Assembly (NCBI RefSeq): GCF_031599675.1
Contig: NZ_CP134223.1
Location: 2,170,001-2,234,000, forward strand
Length of the DNA: 64,000 nucleotides
Direction: 5' to 3'
DNA from: Paenibacillus pedocola
Lineage (GTDB): Bacteria; Bacillota; Bacilli; Paenibacillales; Paenibacillaceae
This document shows, piece after piece, positions 1-9,570 of the stretch. The notes under the pieces were generated by a model that had not been told where the DNA came from, searched no databases, and saw only the letters and a list, made by a program, of their open reading frames with translations. Each line of letters opens with the position of its first letter. Positions within the stretch are counted from its first letter, which is position 1. The translations under genes and the position numbers were made by a program.

Positions 1-268
1 AAAAACACCAGCATGCCGTCTCCGAGGAGCGATTGGAACTTACTGTGTTTCTATGGTTTGAATAGGCTGGATTAGGTTCAGCTGTAAACAATTATAACCT
101 TAAGCGGCACTCTTTCAAGCTGATGAGATACCATTTTACGGGTCCTCCCATCCCGCAAGCAAATTTCATACTTGTAAGATTAATGTAAGGTAAATCGATA
201 GCTTAGGCCGATCTCTGAGGATAAGATTGGAACAAATAAAAATAGAGAGTTTAAAAAGGAGAATCGGG

Positions 269-1771
269 ATGAGACTGTTTGAACTGTTGCTTTTTTTATC
301 AAACATCGGCTTGTTTGCATTAACAGTCCTATTAACAAAAGGGCGGCGTAGAATTCCAGTATTCGTTGCAAGCGGGATCGCTACACTTTTACTGTTCATT
401 CATTGGACGGTGGAAGGATACAGAGTTCAGCTATTGTTCCCATATTGTATAACGCTCCTTTTTTTAGCGGTTTCAGGTTATAGCTTTTTTAAGAAAAACG
501 GCCCCAGAAAAATTCCGCGATTCATGTTGGGTGCAGCTTATACCGCTATTGCGGTAATGCTGGCCGTAACAGCGGTTCTCATGTATGCTTTTCCTGTATT
601 TAAACTACCTGAACCGACAGGCGAATTTAAGGTAGGAACGCATACTTTTCATTTCGTGGATACCCATAGGAAAGAGACTTTCGGCGAAAACAGTGAGGAT
701 CATAGAGAATTAATGGTTCAGGTATGGTATCCGGCTCAAGCCGGCACCGCCAAGTATGCTCCCTTTATTCCTGAACCCCGGATTTTACGTTATATGGCCG
801 CGGACTATGGACTTCCCGGGTTTACTTTTGGGCACCTGAGGTACGTATCCAGTCATACTTATTCAGAGGCCGAAGCCTCTTCAGCACAGACTTCATACCC
901 GCTGATCCTTGCGAATCCGGGCAATGGCTCCTCCAGGTTCCTCCACACGTCGCAAGCCGAATATCTCGCAAGTCACGGATATATCGTGGCAGTCATCGAC
1001 CACACCTACAATACATTTGCCACCGAGTTTCCGGACGGGCGAATCACGACCAGCACAACCAACGACTTATTCTCCCCCGACGATGATTACCGGACAGGAA
1101 GAGAAATTCGCGACAAGCTGGGAAAAGTCTTAACCGGGGATGTGGCGTTTGCACTGGACCAATTCGGGCTCATCCAATCGGGGCAGATTCCAAGTCATTT
1201 GCAAGGGAAGATTGATCTCGGTCATGTCGGGGTGTTCGGTCATTCCATCGGCGGAGCGACGGCTTATGACGCTGCTTACGATCCGCGGATCGCGGTTGGC
1301 ATAGACCTTGATGGAGGGCTTTACCGGCTGCGTGACAGAGAGGGTCTGCGAAAGCCATTTTTGTTCATTAACTCGGAAAGCTATTCCGAAAAATTAATAA
1401 GGGTGATGGATAACCGGGTCTACACGGATGCAGAGCTTAAGCATATGGGCTCAACTAGAGAGTGGGAGGACCAAGTCACGGAAGATAAAAAGCTGGAGCT
1501 TGAACGGATGCGTGAAACAGTTGACGCAGGGGGGCAAGTCCTATATATCGAAAATACGGAGCATTTAAATTTTACTAACGTACAGTTCATTTCACCGGTT
1601 TTCAAAATGCTGGGCATTACAGGAAAGATTGAGCCCGAAAGAGCGGACTCCGTTATTAATGCCTATATGCTGGATTTCTTCGACATGTATCTGAAAAATC
1701 AAGGCGGAATCTTAATGAAGGGACCGGATAGCCGCTTCCCGGAGGTGAAGTTCGTAAATTCACTATATTAA
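269..1771 (+). CDS. Membrane-anchored alpha/beta hydrolase, PAF-acetylhydrolase-like
   Basis: About 500 residues. The N-terminal 110 residues hold three to four hydrophobic segments; the rest is a serine hydrolase resembling bacterial relatives of platelet-activating factor acetylhydrolase (motif VWYP near residue 154, the G-H-S-I-G-G elbow with nucleophile about S326, and a late histidine about H432 in EHLNF). The likely reaction is hydrolysis of an ester or short acyl group on a lipid-like substrate at the membrane; the substrate cannot be told. The ATG at 269 has AAGGAG at a good distance. An in-frame TTG at 227 lies upstream of that binding site and is less likely. It stands alone, convergent with spoVR. 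Confidence 0.8.
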   Translation: MRLFELLLFLSNIGLFALTVLLTKGRRRIPVFVASGIATLLLFIHWTVEGYRVQLLFPYCITLLFLAVSGYSFFKKNGPRKIPRFMLGAAYTAIAVMLAVTAVLMYAFPVFKLPEPTGEFKVGTHTFHFVDTHRKETFGENSEDHRELMVQVWYPAQAGTAKYAPFIPEPRILRYMAADYGLPGFTFGHLRYVSSHTYSEAEASSAQTSYPLILANPGNGSSRFLHTSQAEYLASHGYIVAVIDHTYNTFATEFPDGRITTSTTNDLFSPDDDYRTGREIRDKLGKVLTGDVAFALDQFGLIQSGQIPSHLQGKIDLGHVGVFGHSIGGATAYDAAYDPRIAVGIDLDGGLYRLRDREGLRKPFLFINSESYSEKLIRVMDNRVYTDAELKHMGSTREWEDQVTEDKKLELERMRETVDAGGQVLYIENTEHLNFTNVQFISPVFKMLGITGKIEPERADSVINAYMLDFFDMYLKNQGGILMKGPDSRFPEVKFVNSLY

Positions 1772-1828
1772 AAAGAAAAGGGCACGGTTCTGCGCATTTT
1801 CCGCTAAGGAAACGTGCTGATCGTGCCC
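1770..1828 (-). terminator. Intrinsic terminator of spoVR
   Basis: GGGCACG (1780-1786) and CGTGCCC (1822-1828) form the stem. On the minus strand it is followed by CTTTTCTTTTT. It lies between two convergent genes and may serve both. Confidence 0.6.
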
Positions 1829-1837
1829 ATAATTCTG

Positions 1838-3235
1838 CTACAAAAACTTCCGCTGCACCTTTTTGCCGTCATAGGTAAAAAGGGCTTTTTTGTCTTCGAC
1901 AACGGTTTGCAGGTGGACGGTGCGGCCCCAGAGGGCATAAATGTGCGGGAGGGTACGCTCCAGGTATTTCAGATCCAGCTCAATGCTCTCGTAGCGGTGG
2001 GCGATCATCAGCTCGCCATTGCGCTCGTAGTCGGCATCCTGGACAACCAGGTAGGGAGAGCCGCCGTTGACCCGGGCCAGCACGAGCTGGTCGCGCACAT
2101 TTTCCCAGGCTTTGTCGGTGATTTTCCATTCCGGGCCTTTTTTCTCGAACACATAGAGGTCAAGGTCGTTAACCAGTTGTTTGGACAGGTAGCTGCGGAT
2201 AAACGAGATGTCGGAGTCGAGCTCGCGGACCTCGAAGATTTTGTCACGGTCCCAGCGGCGTTCGATGTCCTCGAAGATTTTGAGGCCCAGGTAGTAAGGG
2301 TTCAGACTCTGGCGTGAAGGCTGCACCACCGACGAATTTAGCTTCGAGTACTCAATCGTCTCCTCAGGAGTCAGGTCCAGCTCGCGCATGATGCGCTGAT
2401 GCCAGTAGGAGGCCCAGCCTTCGTTCATGATCTTCGTCTCCATCTGCGGCCAGAAATAGAGCATTTCGTCCCGCAGCATGGTCATAATGTCGCGCTGCCA
2501 ATCCTCCAGCGTCGTCGAATACTGCTGGATGAACCAGACAATATCCTTCTCCGGCTCTGGCGGGAAGGTGCGTTTTCCGGCTGCATCGGGCGCTGCAGGT
2601 CCGGCTTGGGCCTGATCCAGCTTCCAGAGCTCGCTGTAGGCATTCTCCTCAGCGGCTCCGCCTGCCGGGGCATCCTTGTGCTCCTTCATTTTGGCTTCCA
2701 GCAGGTGGGTTTTGCCCAGCTTGCGCGGCTGGATCAGGCTGGGGTCGATATGCTCCTGAATTGCCAGCACCGAGTCGATGAAGCTCTCCACGGTATCAAT
2801 CCCGTAGGTCACCGAATATCCGGCTATCCGGTCGGCTGTGGCAGACATGCTCTCAACCATATCACGGTTGGACATGGAGAAGCGCATATTGTTTTTGAAG
2901 AAATCGCAGTGCGCCAGGACGTGGGCGACGATCAGCTTATTCTGGATCAGTGAGTTGCCGTCCAGCAGAAAGGCATAGCAGGGATTGGAGTTAATGACGA
3001 GCTCGTAAATTTTGCTGAGTCCGAAGTCATATTGCGACTTCATCTTATGAAAGGTTTTACCAAAGCTCCAGTGTCCGAACCGGGTCGGCATCCCGTAGGC
3101 ACCGAAGGTATAAATAATATCGGCGGGGCATATTTCATAACGCATCGGGTAGAAATCGAGCCCGAACCCGGTAGCGATCTCCGTGATCTCGGCAATCGCC
3201 CGCTCCAGTGCTTTTATCTCATCTTCTTGAGGCAT
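1838..3235 (-). CDS. spoVR: SpoVR family sporulation protein
   Basis: 465 residues, the usual length of the family. Recognised from the N-terminal region ([26 protein letters not shown]) and the [11 protein letters not shown] segment that define SpoVR. In Bacillus the protein is needed for proper spore cortex formation; its biochemistry is not settled. In many bacteria spoVR homologues sit with yhbH (DUF444) and the prkA kinase. Here yhbH is in the window but 40 kb away, and prkA is absent. The ATG at 3235 is preceded by GGAGGGAGAGAAGG. The frame stays open for another 45 codons upstream, but that part is not family-like and has no binding site. Confidence 0.93.
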   Translation of the reverse strand: MPQEDEIKALERAIAEITEIATGFGLDFYPMRYEICPADIIYTFGAYGMPTRFGHWSFGKTFHKMKSQYDFGLSKIYELVINSNPCYAFLLDGNSLIQNKLIVAHVLAHCDFFKNNMRFSMSNRDMVESMSATADRIAGYSVTYGIDTVESFIDSVLAIQEHIDPSLIQPRKLGKTHLLEAKMKEHKDAPAGGAAEENAYSELWKLDQAQAGPAAPDAAGKRTFPPEPEKDIVWFIQQYSTTLEDWQRDIMTMLRDEMLYFWPQMETKIMNEGWASYWHQRIMRELDLTPEETIEYSKLNSSVVQPSRQSLNPYYLGLKIFEDIERRWDRDKIFEVRELDSDISFIRSYLSKQLVNDLDLYVFEKKGPEWKITDKAWENVRDQLVLARVNGGSPYLVVQDADYERNGELMIAHRYESIELDLKYLERTLPHIYALWGRTVHLQTVVEDKKALFTYDGKKVQRKFL

Positions 3236-3413
3236 GCATCCTTCTCTCCCTCCAGCTTGCTGTGTTTGCTGCAACTTATTCTTACTGCGCCGCAGAAGTT
3301 CCGCAGCTGCGTCCGGAACTGTTCTTATACAAGTATATGGGGGGTGGGGGGAGAGTATGATGCCCAGCACCTCATTGCCGATTTTCCCGCTTTAATCTAT
3401 ATCACCTACACTT

Positions 3414-3608
3414 TCTATTGCATTTGCTACAGCAGATTGCACCCGAATTAGCCTGAATATAGATTCTATTGCACTTTGTGCAGGAGATTTCCCGGAGAGA
3501 GGCTTTTGAACCCGGAAATCCAACAATCAATTGTATGAAATACAGCAGAATACGATTTTACCTCAGGCATAGGAGTAATCTATTGCAGAAAGTGCAATCA
3601 CCTGCTGT
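3414..3608. repeat. Intergenic region with three short palindromic TCTATTGCA elements
   Basis: The 459-bp gap between spoVR and the glycosyltransferase has no convincing gene. It carries three copies of a motif starting TCTATTGCA (3414, 3465, 3579). Each can fold back on itself: TGCAC-TTT-GTGCA in the second copy, and ATTGCA with TGCAAT around GAAAG in the third. They look like a small dispersed repeat. No function is evident. Confidence 0.4.
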
Positions 3609-3641
3609 TTATCATTCAATAAACATGGACAGTCAGCAGAA

Positions 3642-3692
3642 ATAAGCTCCCCGGCTAACGATAACCATCGTAGCCTGAGAGCTTATTATTAC
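3642..3692 (-). terminator. Intrinsic terminator of the glycosyltransferase operon
   Basis: AATAAGCTC and GAGCTTATT flank an inner GGCTA-CGAT hairpin. On the minus strand the stem ends in TTATTTC. It lies directly after the stop of the GT2-GtrA gene. Confidence 0.55.
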
Positions 3693-3694
3693 AT

Positions 3695-4717
3695 TCAGTA
3701 CACAAACTTCCGCTGTGCCCAGTAACTGAACAGGAAGATCGAAATTTCGGTAAGGATCTTAGCCGCGACCAGCGGGATGATCAGCTGCTCATTATAGAAG
3801 TAGAGCAGCCCGTAATTGAACAGCAGCACGAGGATTACGAGAGAGAAGTATTTAGGCAAAGATTGGAGCCTTGACTTCTTGCCGCCGGTGAAGACATATT
3901 TACGGTTGACGGAGTAGTTGAAGACCGAGCTGCATAATCTCGCAGCGGCTACGGACAGGAACAGGTTATGGGTGAGACTCTGGAACAGGAACAGCAGCGT
4001 GAAGTCGAGCAGGCCGGACAGCAGCGAAGAGGTGCTGAACATCAGAATCGGCAGATAGATCCGGAAAGAGTCGACAAGCGGCCGGAAATGGGACGATTTA
4101 TTGTGGTCAAGATACACGGTATCAATGAACTCTTCAGTGATTTTATAGCCCTCCTTGTGGGCGGTCAGCAGCATATTCATTTCGTACTCGAACCGGTCCC
4201 CCGGAATCTGGCAGAGCCAACCCAGCATGGAGGGGGAGAAGCCGCGCAGGCCGGTCTGGGTATCATAGATTTTCGTGCCTGTGGTGAGGGAGAAAACCCC
4301 TCTTGTCACCGAGTTTCCAAAGCGGCTGCGCAGCGGAATCTTTCCGCTGAAGCGGCGGCTGCCCAGCACAATCCCGGGGGTGGGCTGGTTCAGCAGGATA
4401 TCAGCAATCCGCTTGATGTCATGGGGCAGATGCTGCCCGTCGCTGTCTGCGCAGACTACATAGCCGGGCAGTCTGGCCTCCTGAATATACTTGAAGCCGG
4501 TCTTTAGAGCCTGTCCTTTTCCGAGATTGACCGAATGAGTCAGGACATCGCAGCCAAAGGCTTCAGCAGTCTGGAAGAGTCCGCGGTAAGCCGGGCCGCT
4601 GCCGTCATCCACAATGACAATGGAGCCGAGCTGATAATCTTGCAGCTTGATAATCAAATCCAGCAGCCGTTCGTCTGGTTCATACGCAGGAATTAGTATA
4701 GTTATCATATTGGTCAC
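3695..4717 (-). CDS. Glycosyltransferase family 2 fused to a GtrA-like membrane domain
   Basis: 340 residues. Residues 1-215 are a GT-A fold of the dolichol-phosphate-mannose-synthase type: ILIPAYEPD at the start, VIVDDGSG, and CADSDGQH with the metal-binding D-x-D. Residues 220-340 contain four hydrophobic segments and the VNRKYVF signature of GtrA proteins. Such enzymes move a sugar from a nucleotide donor to undecaprenyl phosphate, and the GtrA part is thought to help flip the lipid-sugar; here both are one polypeptide. It starts within the last codons of the upstream phosphodiester glycosidase-like gene (4-bp overlap), so the two are translated together. Likely role: decoration of an envelope polymer. 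Confidence 0.88.
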   Translation of the reverse strand: MTNMITILIPAYEPDERLLDLIIKLQDYQLGSIVIVDDGSGPAYRGLFQTAEAFGCDVLTHSVNLGKGQALKTGFKYIQEARLPGYVVCADSDGQHLPHDIKRIADILLNQPTPGIVLGSRRFSGKIPLRSRFGNSVTRGVFSLTTGTKIYDTQTGLRGFSPSMLGWLCQIPGDRFEYEMNMLLTAHKEGYKITEEFIDTVYLDHNKSSHFRPLVDSFRIYLPILMFSTSSLLSGLLDFTLLFLFQSLTHNLFLSVAAARLCSSVFNYSVNRKYVFTGGKKSRLQSLPKYFSLVILVLLFNYGLLYFYNEQLIIPLVAAKILTEISIFLFSYWAQRKFVY

Positions 4718-5712
4718 TCCTTAATATAAAGTATGTCGCTGACACCGCGTTCCTGGTTTTTGCCCTGCGGGTTGTTGACGACCCGTCCCATGAAATACAT
4801 GGTGGATGAACCGCCGCCGTCGAGGTTGTAGGCTTCTGTGGCACCGAGATCCTGCATCAGATCTGCAAGCTCGGTGAGTGTCATTCCGCGGCTGTAGCCT
4901 TCGTTGCGCCCGTCAACCACAACAAATACATAATGGTTCGGGGCGATCATCCCGATCGCCGTCCGCGGATTCGCATTTTGGATCGAGCGGTTGCCGAAGT
5001 TGGTGTCGATTTTGACATTGCTGAAATCACTGGTAATCTGGCCGTCCTGAATCAGAATCGGACCGAACGAGAGTGTATTGGTAACCCCTTGCGCCAGCAG
5101 CTCGGACGAAGAAATCTCTTCCTCGTTATAGGTCTGCATCGTCCCGTCCTCGAACAGCGCCATCGCGTCCCGCACCGGATCATCCCGGTACACCGTGCCG
5201 TTACGGATAATCACGCCGTCTTCACGGAAGCCGTAGTAATCGCCGTTGATCGCGAACAGCGCATCGTTGCTGGCGGCAATCTCCGAGGTCACCTCTGTGA
5301 TGTTCGTGCCAAAGCTGTTGTCGGCAAAAGCGGAACGCAGGCTGCTGGAATTCTTAAGCACGACATCAGCGACAAAGTAAGTGATCTGGTCGGATCCGGA
5401 TCCGGTCTGCACCTCGTCGATCTTGATCTGGATATCGTCGCTACTGTAGCTCCAGTCATCTGAAGTGGCATTAACCTCAGCGGCAGTCGTGGCAGTTGTG
5501 GCAGTCGTGGTAGTAGTGGCATTGGTGCCGGCTGTACCGCTTGTACTGTCTGACGAAGCTGCTTCATCAGCTACAACGACTTCTACATGCTCGATTAAGT
5601 AACGGTCTGCCAGCTTATATACCACTCCGCCAACCACCAGCAGAAATACTAAAATACCAATCCCTATTTTTTGTTTGAAGCTCAGGGTTTTCTTTTTGCC
5701 CATTTGTGTCAT
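4714..5712 (-). CDS. Exported phosphodiester glycosidase (NAGPA/DUF2233) domain protein
   Basis: 332 residues. A short basic N-terminus, one transmembrane segment (about 14-34) and a Thr/Ala-rich linker rich in T repeats (about 50-75) put the rest outside the cell. The C-terminal 230 residues match the NAGPA domain: FAINGDYYGFREDG, NPRTAIGM, the VVDGRN segment and YNLDGGGSSTMYF. Family members include the enzyme uncovering mannose-6-phosphate and bacterial proteins linked to exopolysaccharide or teichoic-type polymers, so hydrolysis of a sugar phosphodiester is plausible. AGAGGTGAT precedes the ATG. It is first in an operon with the GT2-GtrA gene. Confidence 0.85.
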   Translation of the reverse strand: MTQMGKKKTLSFKQKIGIGILVFLLVVGGVVYKLADRYLIEHVEVVVADEAASSDSTSGTAGTNATTTTTATTATTAAEVNATSDDWSYSSDDIQIKIDEVQTGSGSDQITYFVADVVLKNSSSLRSAFADNSFGTNITEVTSEIAASNDALFAINGDYYGFREDGVIIRNGTVYRDDPVRDAMALFEDGTMQTYNEEEISSSELLAQGVTNTLSFGPILIQDGQITSDFSNVKIDTNFGNRSIQNANPRTAIGMIAPNHYVFVVVDGRNEGYSRGMTLTELADLMQDLGATEAYNLDGGGSSTMYFMGRVVNNPQGKNQERGVSDILYIKE

Positions 5713-5926
5713 TACAGGATCACCTCTACATTTAAGTTCTTAAGAAGCATGATACGCGCGATACCTTTAATGAACCTGAAATTACTTAGAGCAGCTATTT
5801 ACGGTGCAGCGTGCCCGCTCCCCAGCATTTATAAGTGTTGATCTATAGTAGAAAGAACCGCGAACGGTTGGTATACTTTAACAACGAACCATTCCTTTCC
5901 AGTATTCTGAAGGAGGACCGGCATCC

Positions 5927-6832
5927 ATGCGCATGTCACGAATCAGCTCAAGGGGACGATTGCCGAAGATCAGGAAGATTTCAGAAATTCGCTTGGCTCT
6001 GTTGACTGTTCTGACCGGGCTGCTGCTGATGCTCGCCTTATCAGGCTGTTCCCTGCTCCATCAGGAAAAGGCGGGTGGTCCTCTCAGCCATGAGATCAAC
6101 GAACAAGAGGATGTTGTCTACTCTCACGGCTATAAGATTAAGAATCTGGACCGGCTGGATGACTTCATGGAGCGGCGAAGCGGAAGCCTGCGGGTGATAC
6201 AGTACACCATGGAGGGTGGCCCGATTTTTCAGGAACTGCGGTATAAGGGCGGCAAGCTGGTTATTGCCTATGACACGACGGAAGACGATTTTGGCCCTAA
6301 AGAGACAGGGACATTTGTTTGTACAGCACTTAACCGCGAGGATGAGAGTACAGTGCTGAAATACACGCTGACGGGCTGCGAGGGGGAATACCCGGAAACG
6401 GCGCTGCTATGGATTGGGTTCGAGCTGTCAGAGATGGATGATTTCGGATTTGTGCTGAAGTACGGGGTGAACCTCAGAAACGAGATCAATACCATTCAGG
6501 AGAAGCTGGTAAAAGATCTCCAGGACGGCACTGTTGCTGAGGCGGATCACTTAAAGCTGTCTCATGAGCAGCTGCAGAAGATTTTCCGGGAGCTTGTGCT
6601 GGCCAATTATATGCAGGACAAAACATTAACCGGATCCTGCAACATCAAGCCGTCTGTGAGCTATGAGCTGCAAATAGACATTAATAATCATGAGCAGCAG
6701 TTTGCGTGGAGCGAATGTGACCAGAGCGCAGACGGTAAGGAAATGACAGCACTGGCGCGGTACATCATCGGCATGGTGCAGGAGGAGAAGCTCTATAAAG
6801 AGCTGCCGGACATCAGAGGCTATTATGAATGA
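5927..6832 (+). CDS. Putative lipoprotein of unknown function
   Basis: 301 residues. A long basic N-terminus is followed by a hydrophobic stretch ending in the lipobox L-S-G-C (Cys about 41), so it is probably lipid-anchored outside the membrane. I do not recognise the remainder, which is soluble and mixed alpha/beta in character. AAGGAGG lies before the ATG at 5927; a second ATG follows two codons later. It sits 51 bp upstream of a response regulator in the same direction, so it may be co-transcribed with, and act as a sensor accessory of, the two-component system. That last point is inference. Confidence 0.7.
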   Translation: MRMSRISSRGRLPKIRKISEIRLALLTVLTGLLLMLALSGCSLLHQEKAGGPLSHEINEQEDVVYSHGYKIKNLDRLDDFMERRSGSLRVIQYTMEGGPIFQELRYKGGKLVIAYDTTEDDFGPKETGTFVCTALNREDESTVLKYTLTGCEGEYPETALLWIGFELSEMDDFGFVLKYGVNLRNEINTIQEKLVKDLQDGTVAEADHLKLSHEQLQKIFRELVLANYMQDKTLTGSCNIKPSVSYELQIDINNHEQQFAWSECDQSADGKEMTALARYIIGMVQEEKLYKELPDIRGYYE

Positions 6833-6883
6833 CCATAATATTGCTATACTTTAACAAAAGATAGAGTTCTGGGAGGTACTGCC

Positions 6884-7612
6884 GTGCAACAGCGTGTGCT
6901 GCTAATCGAAGATGATGAAGATATAAGCAGAATGGTAAGCTCGTATTTGGCAAAAGAAGGCTATGAAGTAGATACGGCATTCGACGGGGAAGCGGCAGAA
7001 CGGAAGATTCTCGGCGGCACAGCCTATGCTCTAGTGCTGCTGGATCTGATGCTGCCGAAGCGCAGCGGTATGGATGTGCTTCAGACGATCCGTGCCGGAA
7101 GTCTGGTGCCGGTGCTGATAATGTCGGCTAAGGACAGTGATGTGGACAAGGCACTCGGACTTGGTTTTGGTGCGGATGATTATATCACCAAGCCGTTCTC
7201 GATGATTGAGCTGGCGGCCCGGGTAAAGGCGGCAATCCGCCGGGCGGGTTATGCAGCAGCCGGTGCCAAAGCAGATGAAGCTGTGACGTCCAATGAACAG
7301 GGAAAGGTCATTCTGCTGCGCGGCCTGACGGTGAACCTGGACACGTTCTCAGCGCTGAAGGATGGGGATGAGGTCAAGCTGACCGCCAAGGAGTTTCATA
7401 TCCTGAAGCTATTCGCCGCGAATCCGGGCAGAGTGTTCACGAAGGCGCAGATTTACAGCCTGGTCTGGGAAGATGATTACTATGGGGATGAGAATGTCAT
7501 TAACGTACATATGCGCAGACTGCGGGAGAAGATCGAGGATGATCCTTCCCATCCGGAGTACATCAAAACGCTATGGGGCATCGGTTATAAGCTGGGGGAT
7601 GTGCTGTTATGA
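6884..7612 (+). CDS. OmpR/PhoB-family response regulator
   Basis: 242 residues. The receiver domain (about 1-115) has the acidic pocket LLIEDDED, the phosphoacceptor D54 in LLDLMLP, and the conserved K in ITKPFS. The C-terminal winged helix (about 140-240) ends with the usual VHMRRLREKIE and TLWGIGYKL. Translation starts at GTG 6884 behind GGGAGGT. The gene overlaps the kinase gene by 4 bp (ATGA), so the two are translationally coupled. It probably binds the direct repeat before the ABC transporter genes. Confidence 0.92.
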   Translation: MQQRVLLIEDDEDISRMVSSYLAKEGYEVDTAFDGEAAERKILGGTAYALVLLDLMLPKRSGMDVLQTIRAGSLVPVLIMSAKDSDVDKALGLGFGADDYITKPFSMIELAARVKAAIRRAGYAAAGAKADEAVTSNEQGKVILLRGLTVNLDTFSALKDGDEVKLTAKEFHILKLFAANPGRVFTKAQIYSLVWEDDYYGDENVINVHMRRLREKIEDDPSHPEYIKTLWGIGYKLGDVLL

Positions 7613-8544
7613 TTATTCTGTTTAGCGGGGGGCTTGTGCTGCTCCTGCTTGTCATCCTGTGGCAATATTTGCGGCTGCGGGAGCACGGACGCCAGCTGGA
7701 GTACATTCATTCCAAGCTGGAGAGTATCATGGACCGGGGCTCGCACGAGAGGCTGCTTCTGTTCAACAGTGATCCTGCGCTGCAAAAGTTGCTTGCGAGT
7801 CTCAACTCGCTGCTGGATGTCAATCACAAGGGTGCGGTGGAGATGGCCAAGCAGGAGCAATCCATGCGCCATATGCTGGCCAACATTTCCCATGATCTCA
7901 AGACCCCGCTGACAGTAGTGCTCGGCTATATTGAGACGCTGCTTCAGGATGATTCCATGCCTGCTGAGGAGCGGGAGAGGATGCTGCGGACGATTCATGC
8001 CAAAGCGGAAGAAGTGATTACGCTGATGAACCGTTTTTTTGATCTGGCTAAGCTGGAGTCAGGTGACAAGGACATTCCGCTGACCAAGGTGGAGATCGGT
8101 GAATTGTGCCGCCGCAATATTCTGTCTTTCTATGAACTTCTCAGCGCTAAAGGCAGCGAAGTGCAAATCGATATTCCGGATGAGCCCCTGTACATCATGG
8201 GTAATGAAGAGGCGCTGGACCGGGTGCTCGGCAATCTGTTGTCCAATGCTATTTCCTACGGCGACGCCGGCGGGGTGCTCGGTCTGCGCCTGTACAGTCA
8301 AGCGGACAAGGTCTGCATAGAAGTATGGGACAAGGGGAAGGGCATTGCGGAAGACCATCAGGATAAAATCTTCGAGCGGCTGTACACCCTGGAGGACTCG
8401 CGTAACCGGACATATCAGGGCAGCGGGCTAGGCCTCACGATCACCAAAAGACTGACCGAGCAGATGAACGGCACCATCAAACTGACCAGCAAACCCTACA
8501 TTAGAACATCTTTTACCCTGTCTTTCCGCCGACTGGATTTTTAA
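7609..8544 (+). CDS. Sensor histidine kinase
   Basis: 311 residues. One N-terminal transmembrane segment (about 2-20) is followed by a short linker without a large extracellular domain. The HisKA box NISHDLKTPLT carries the phosphorylated His at about 95. The ATPase part shows the N box (NLLSNAISYGD), DKGKGI and GSGLGLTI. A kinase with so little outside the membrane probably senses within the membrane or through a partner such as the neighbouring transporter or lipoprotein (inference). It is coupled to the response regulator by a 4-bp overlap. Confidence 0.9.
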   Translation: MIILFSGGLVLLLLVILWQYLRLREHGRQLEYIHSKLESIMDRGSHERLLLFNSDPALQKLLASLNSLLDVNHKGAVEMAKQEQSMRHMLANISHDLKTPLTVVLGYIETLLQDDSMPAEERERMLRTIHAKAEEVITLMNRFFDLAKLESGDKDIPLTKVEIGELCRRNILSFYELLSAKGSEVQIDIPDEPLYIMGNEEALDRVLGNLLSNAISYGDAGGVLGLRLYSQADKVCIEVWDKGKGIAEDHQDKIFERLYTLEDSRNRTYQGSGLGLTITKRLTEQMNGTIKLTSKPYIRTSFTLSFRRLDF

Positions 8545-8558
8545 CTGTTCACCACAGC

Positions 8559-8577
8559 TTAAGAATTTCGTAAGAAT
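8559..8577 (+). promoter_or_regulatory. Candidate response-regulator direct repeat before the ABC transporter
   Basis: TTAAGAAT at 8559 and GTAAGAAT at 8570 are nearly identical and start exactly 11 bp apart, the helical spacing preferred by OmpR/PhoB-type dimers. The site lies between the kinase gene and the transporter genes; a TGTAATAT-type -10 follows near 8605. Binding by the adjacent regulator is inference. Confidence 0.45.
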
Positions 8578-8652
8578 CAGGTAATAAAAAAGAAAATTCC
8601 GCCCTGTAATATAAGAAACAAGGAAAACAATGAAGCAAAGGGGATAACGGAA

Positions 8653-9570
8653 ATGACAACCATACTACGGACATGGGACTTAACCAAGGTTTACGAGGGC
8701 AAGGAAGCCGTGAATAACGTGAATATGAACATTAAGCAGGGTGAGATTTACGGCTTTTTGGGACCGAACGGGGCCGGCAAAACAACCGTGATGAAAATGA
8801 TGACCAATCTGGTCAAACCGACTGCGGGCGAGATTGAATTTTTCGGCGAAAAGATGACTGAGCGTTCTTACGAGATGCTCAAGCGTATGGGCTGTATTAT
8901 AGAATATCCGGTGTTCTATGATAAGCTGACGGCCAAAGAAAACCTGGAGCTGCACGGAGAGTATATGGGCTACTATGACCCCAAAGCGATGAAGGAAGCG
9001 TTGGAGCTGGTGAAGCTTACAGGCATCGACAAAAAGCCAGTCAAGCAGTTCTCTCTGGGAATGAAGCAGCGTCTGGGCATTGCTAGAGCCGTGATGACGA
9101 AGCCGGAGCTGCTGATCCTGGATGAGCCGATCAACGGGCTGGACCCGCTGGGGATTAAGGAGCTGCGCGAGGTATTCCGCATGCTGAGCCGTGAATACGG
9201 GATGACACTGCTGATCTCCAGCCACATCCTGGGTGAAATTGAACAGATCGCCGATACGATCGGCCTCATCCGCGATGGGGTGTTACTGGAAGAAGTCGCA
9301 ATGGATACGATCCGCAGCCGGGATACCGACTATATTGAGCTGGTTACAGATGAGAGCACGAAGGCGGTATATGTGCTGACACACACGCTGGGCCTGGGCA
9401 ACATCAAAGTGATAGGTCCCCGCACGGTCCGGATCTACGACCCGATCCCGCAGCTTGAGCTGAGCAAGGCACTCACAGCGGCTAATGTGGAGCTGGAAAG
9501 TCTGAACAAGAAACATCATTCGCTGGAAGATTATTTTGTAGAACTGATGGGGGGTGAAGTCGTTGCTTAA
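8653..9570 (+). CDS. ABC transporter ATP-binding protein (BcrA-like)
   Basis: 305 residues. Walker A GPNGAGKTT (about 38-46), signature FSLGMKQRLGIA, Walker B LLILDEPINGLD and the switch His in SSHIL are all present. Length and the C-terminal extension (about 215-305) fit the bacitracin/lantibiotic-immunity type of exporter ATPase. It is the first gene of a two-gene exporter and overlaps the permease gene by 17 bp. Together with the upstream two-component system this forms a typical sense-and-export module against envelope-active peptides; the actual substrate is unknown. Confidence 0.9.
   Translation: MTTILRTWDLTKVYEGKEAVNNVNMNIKQGEIYGFLGPNGAGKTTVMKMMTNLVKPTAGEIEFFGEKMTERSYEMLKRMGCIIEYPVFYDKLTAKENLELHGEYMGYYDPKAMKEALELVKLTGIDKKPVKQFSLGMKQRLGIARAVMTKPELLILDEPINGLDPLGIKELREVFRMLSREYGMTLLISSHILGEIEQIADTIGLIRDGVLLEEVAMDTIRSRDTDYIELVTDESTKAVYVLTHTLGLGNIKVIGPRTVRIYDPIPQLELSKALTAANVELESLNKKHHSLEDYFVELMGGEVVA

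Noticed and set aside
227-268. TTG start extending the alpha/beta hydrolase by 14 residues
   Set aside because: The clear AAGGAG for the ATG at 269 lies inside this extension.
3338-3356. G-run near the spoVR leader as a G-quadruplex
   Set aside because: Only two G tracts are present, separated by one T; four spaced tracts are not available.
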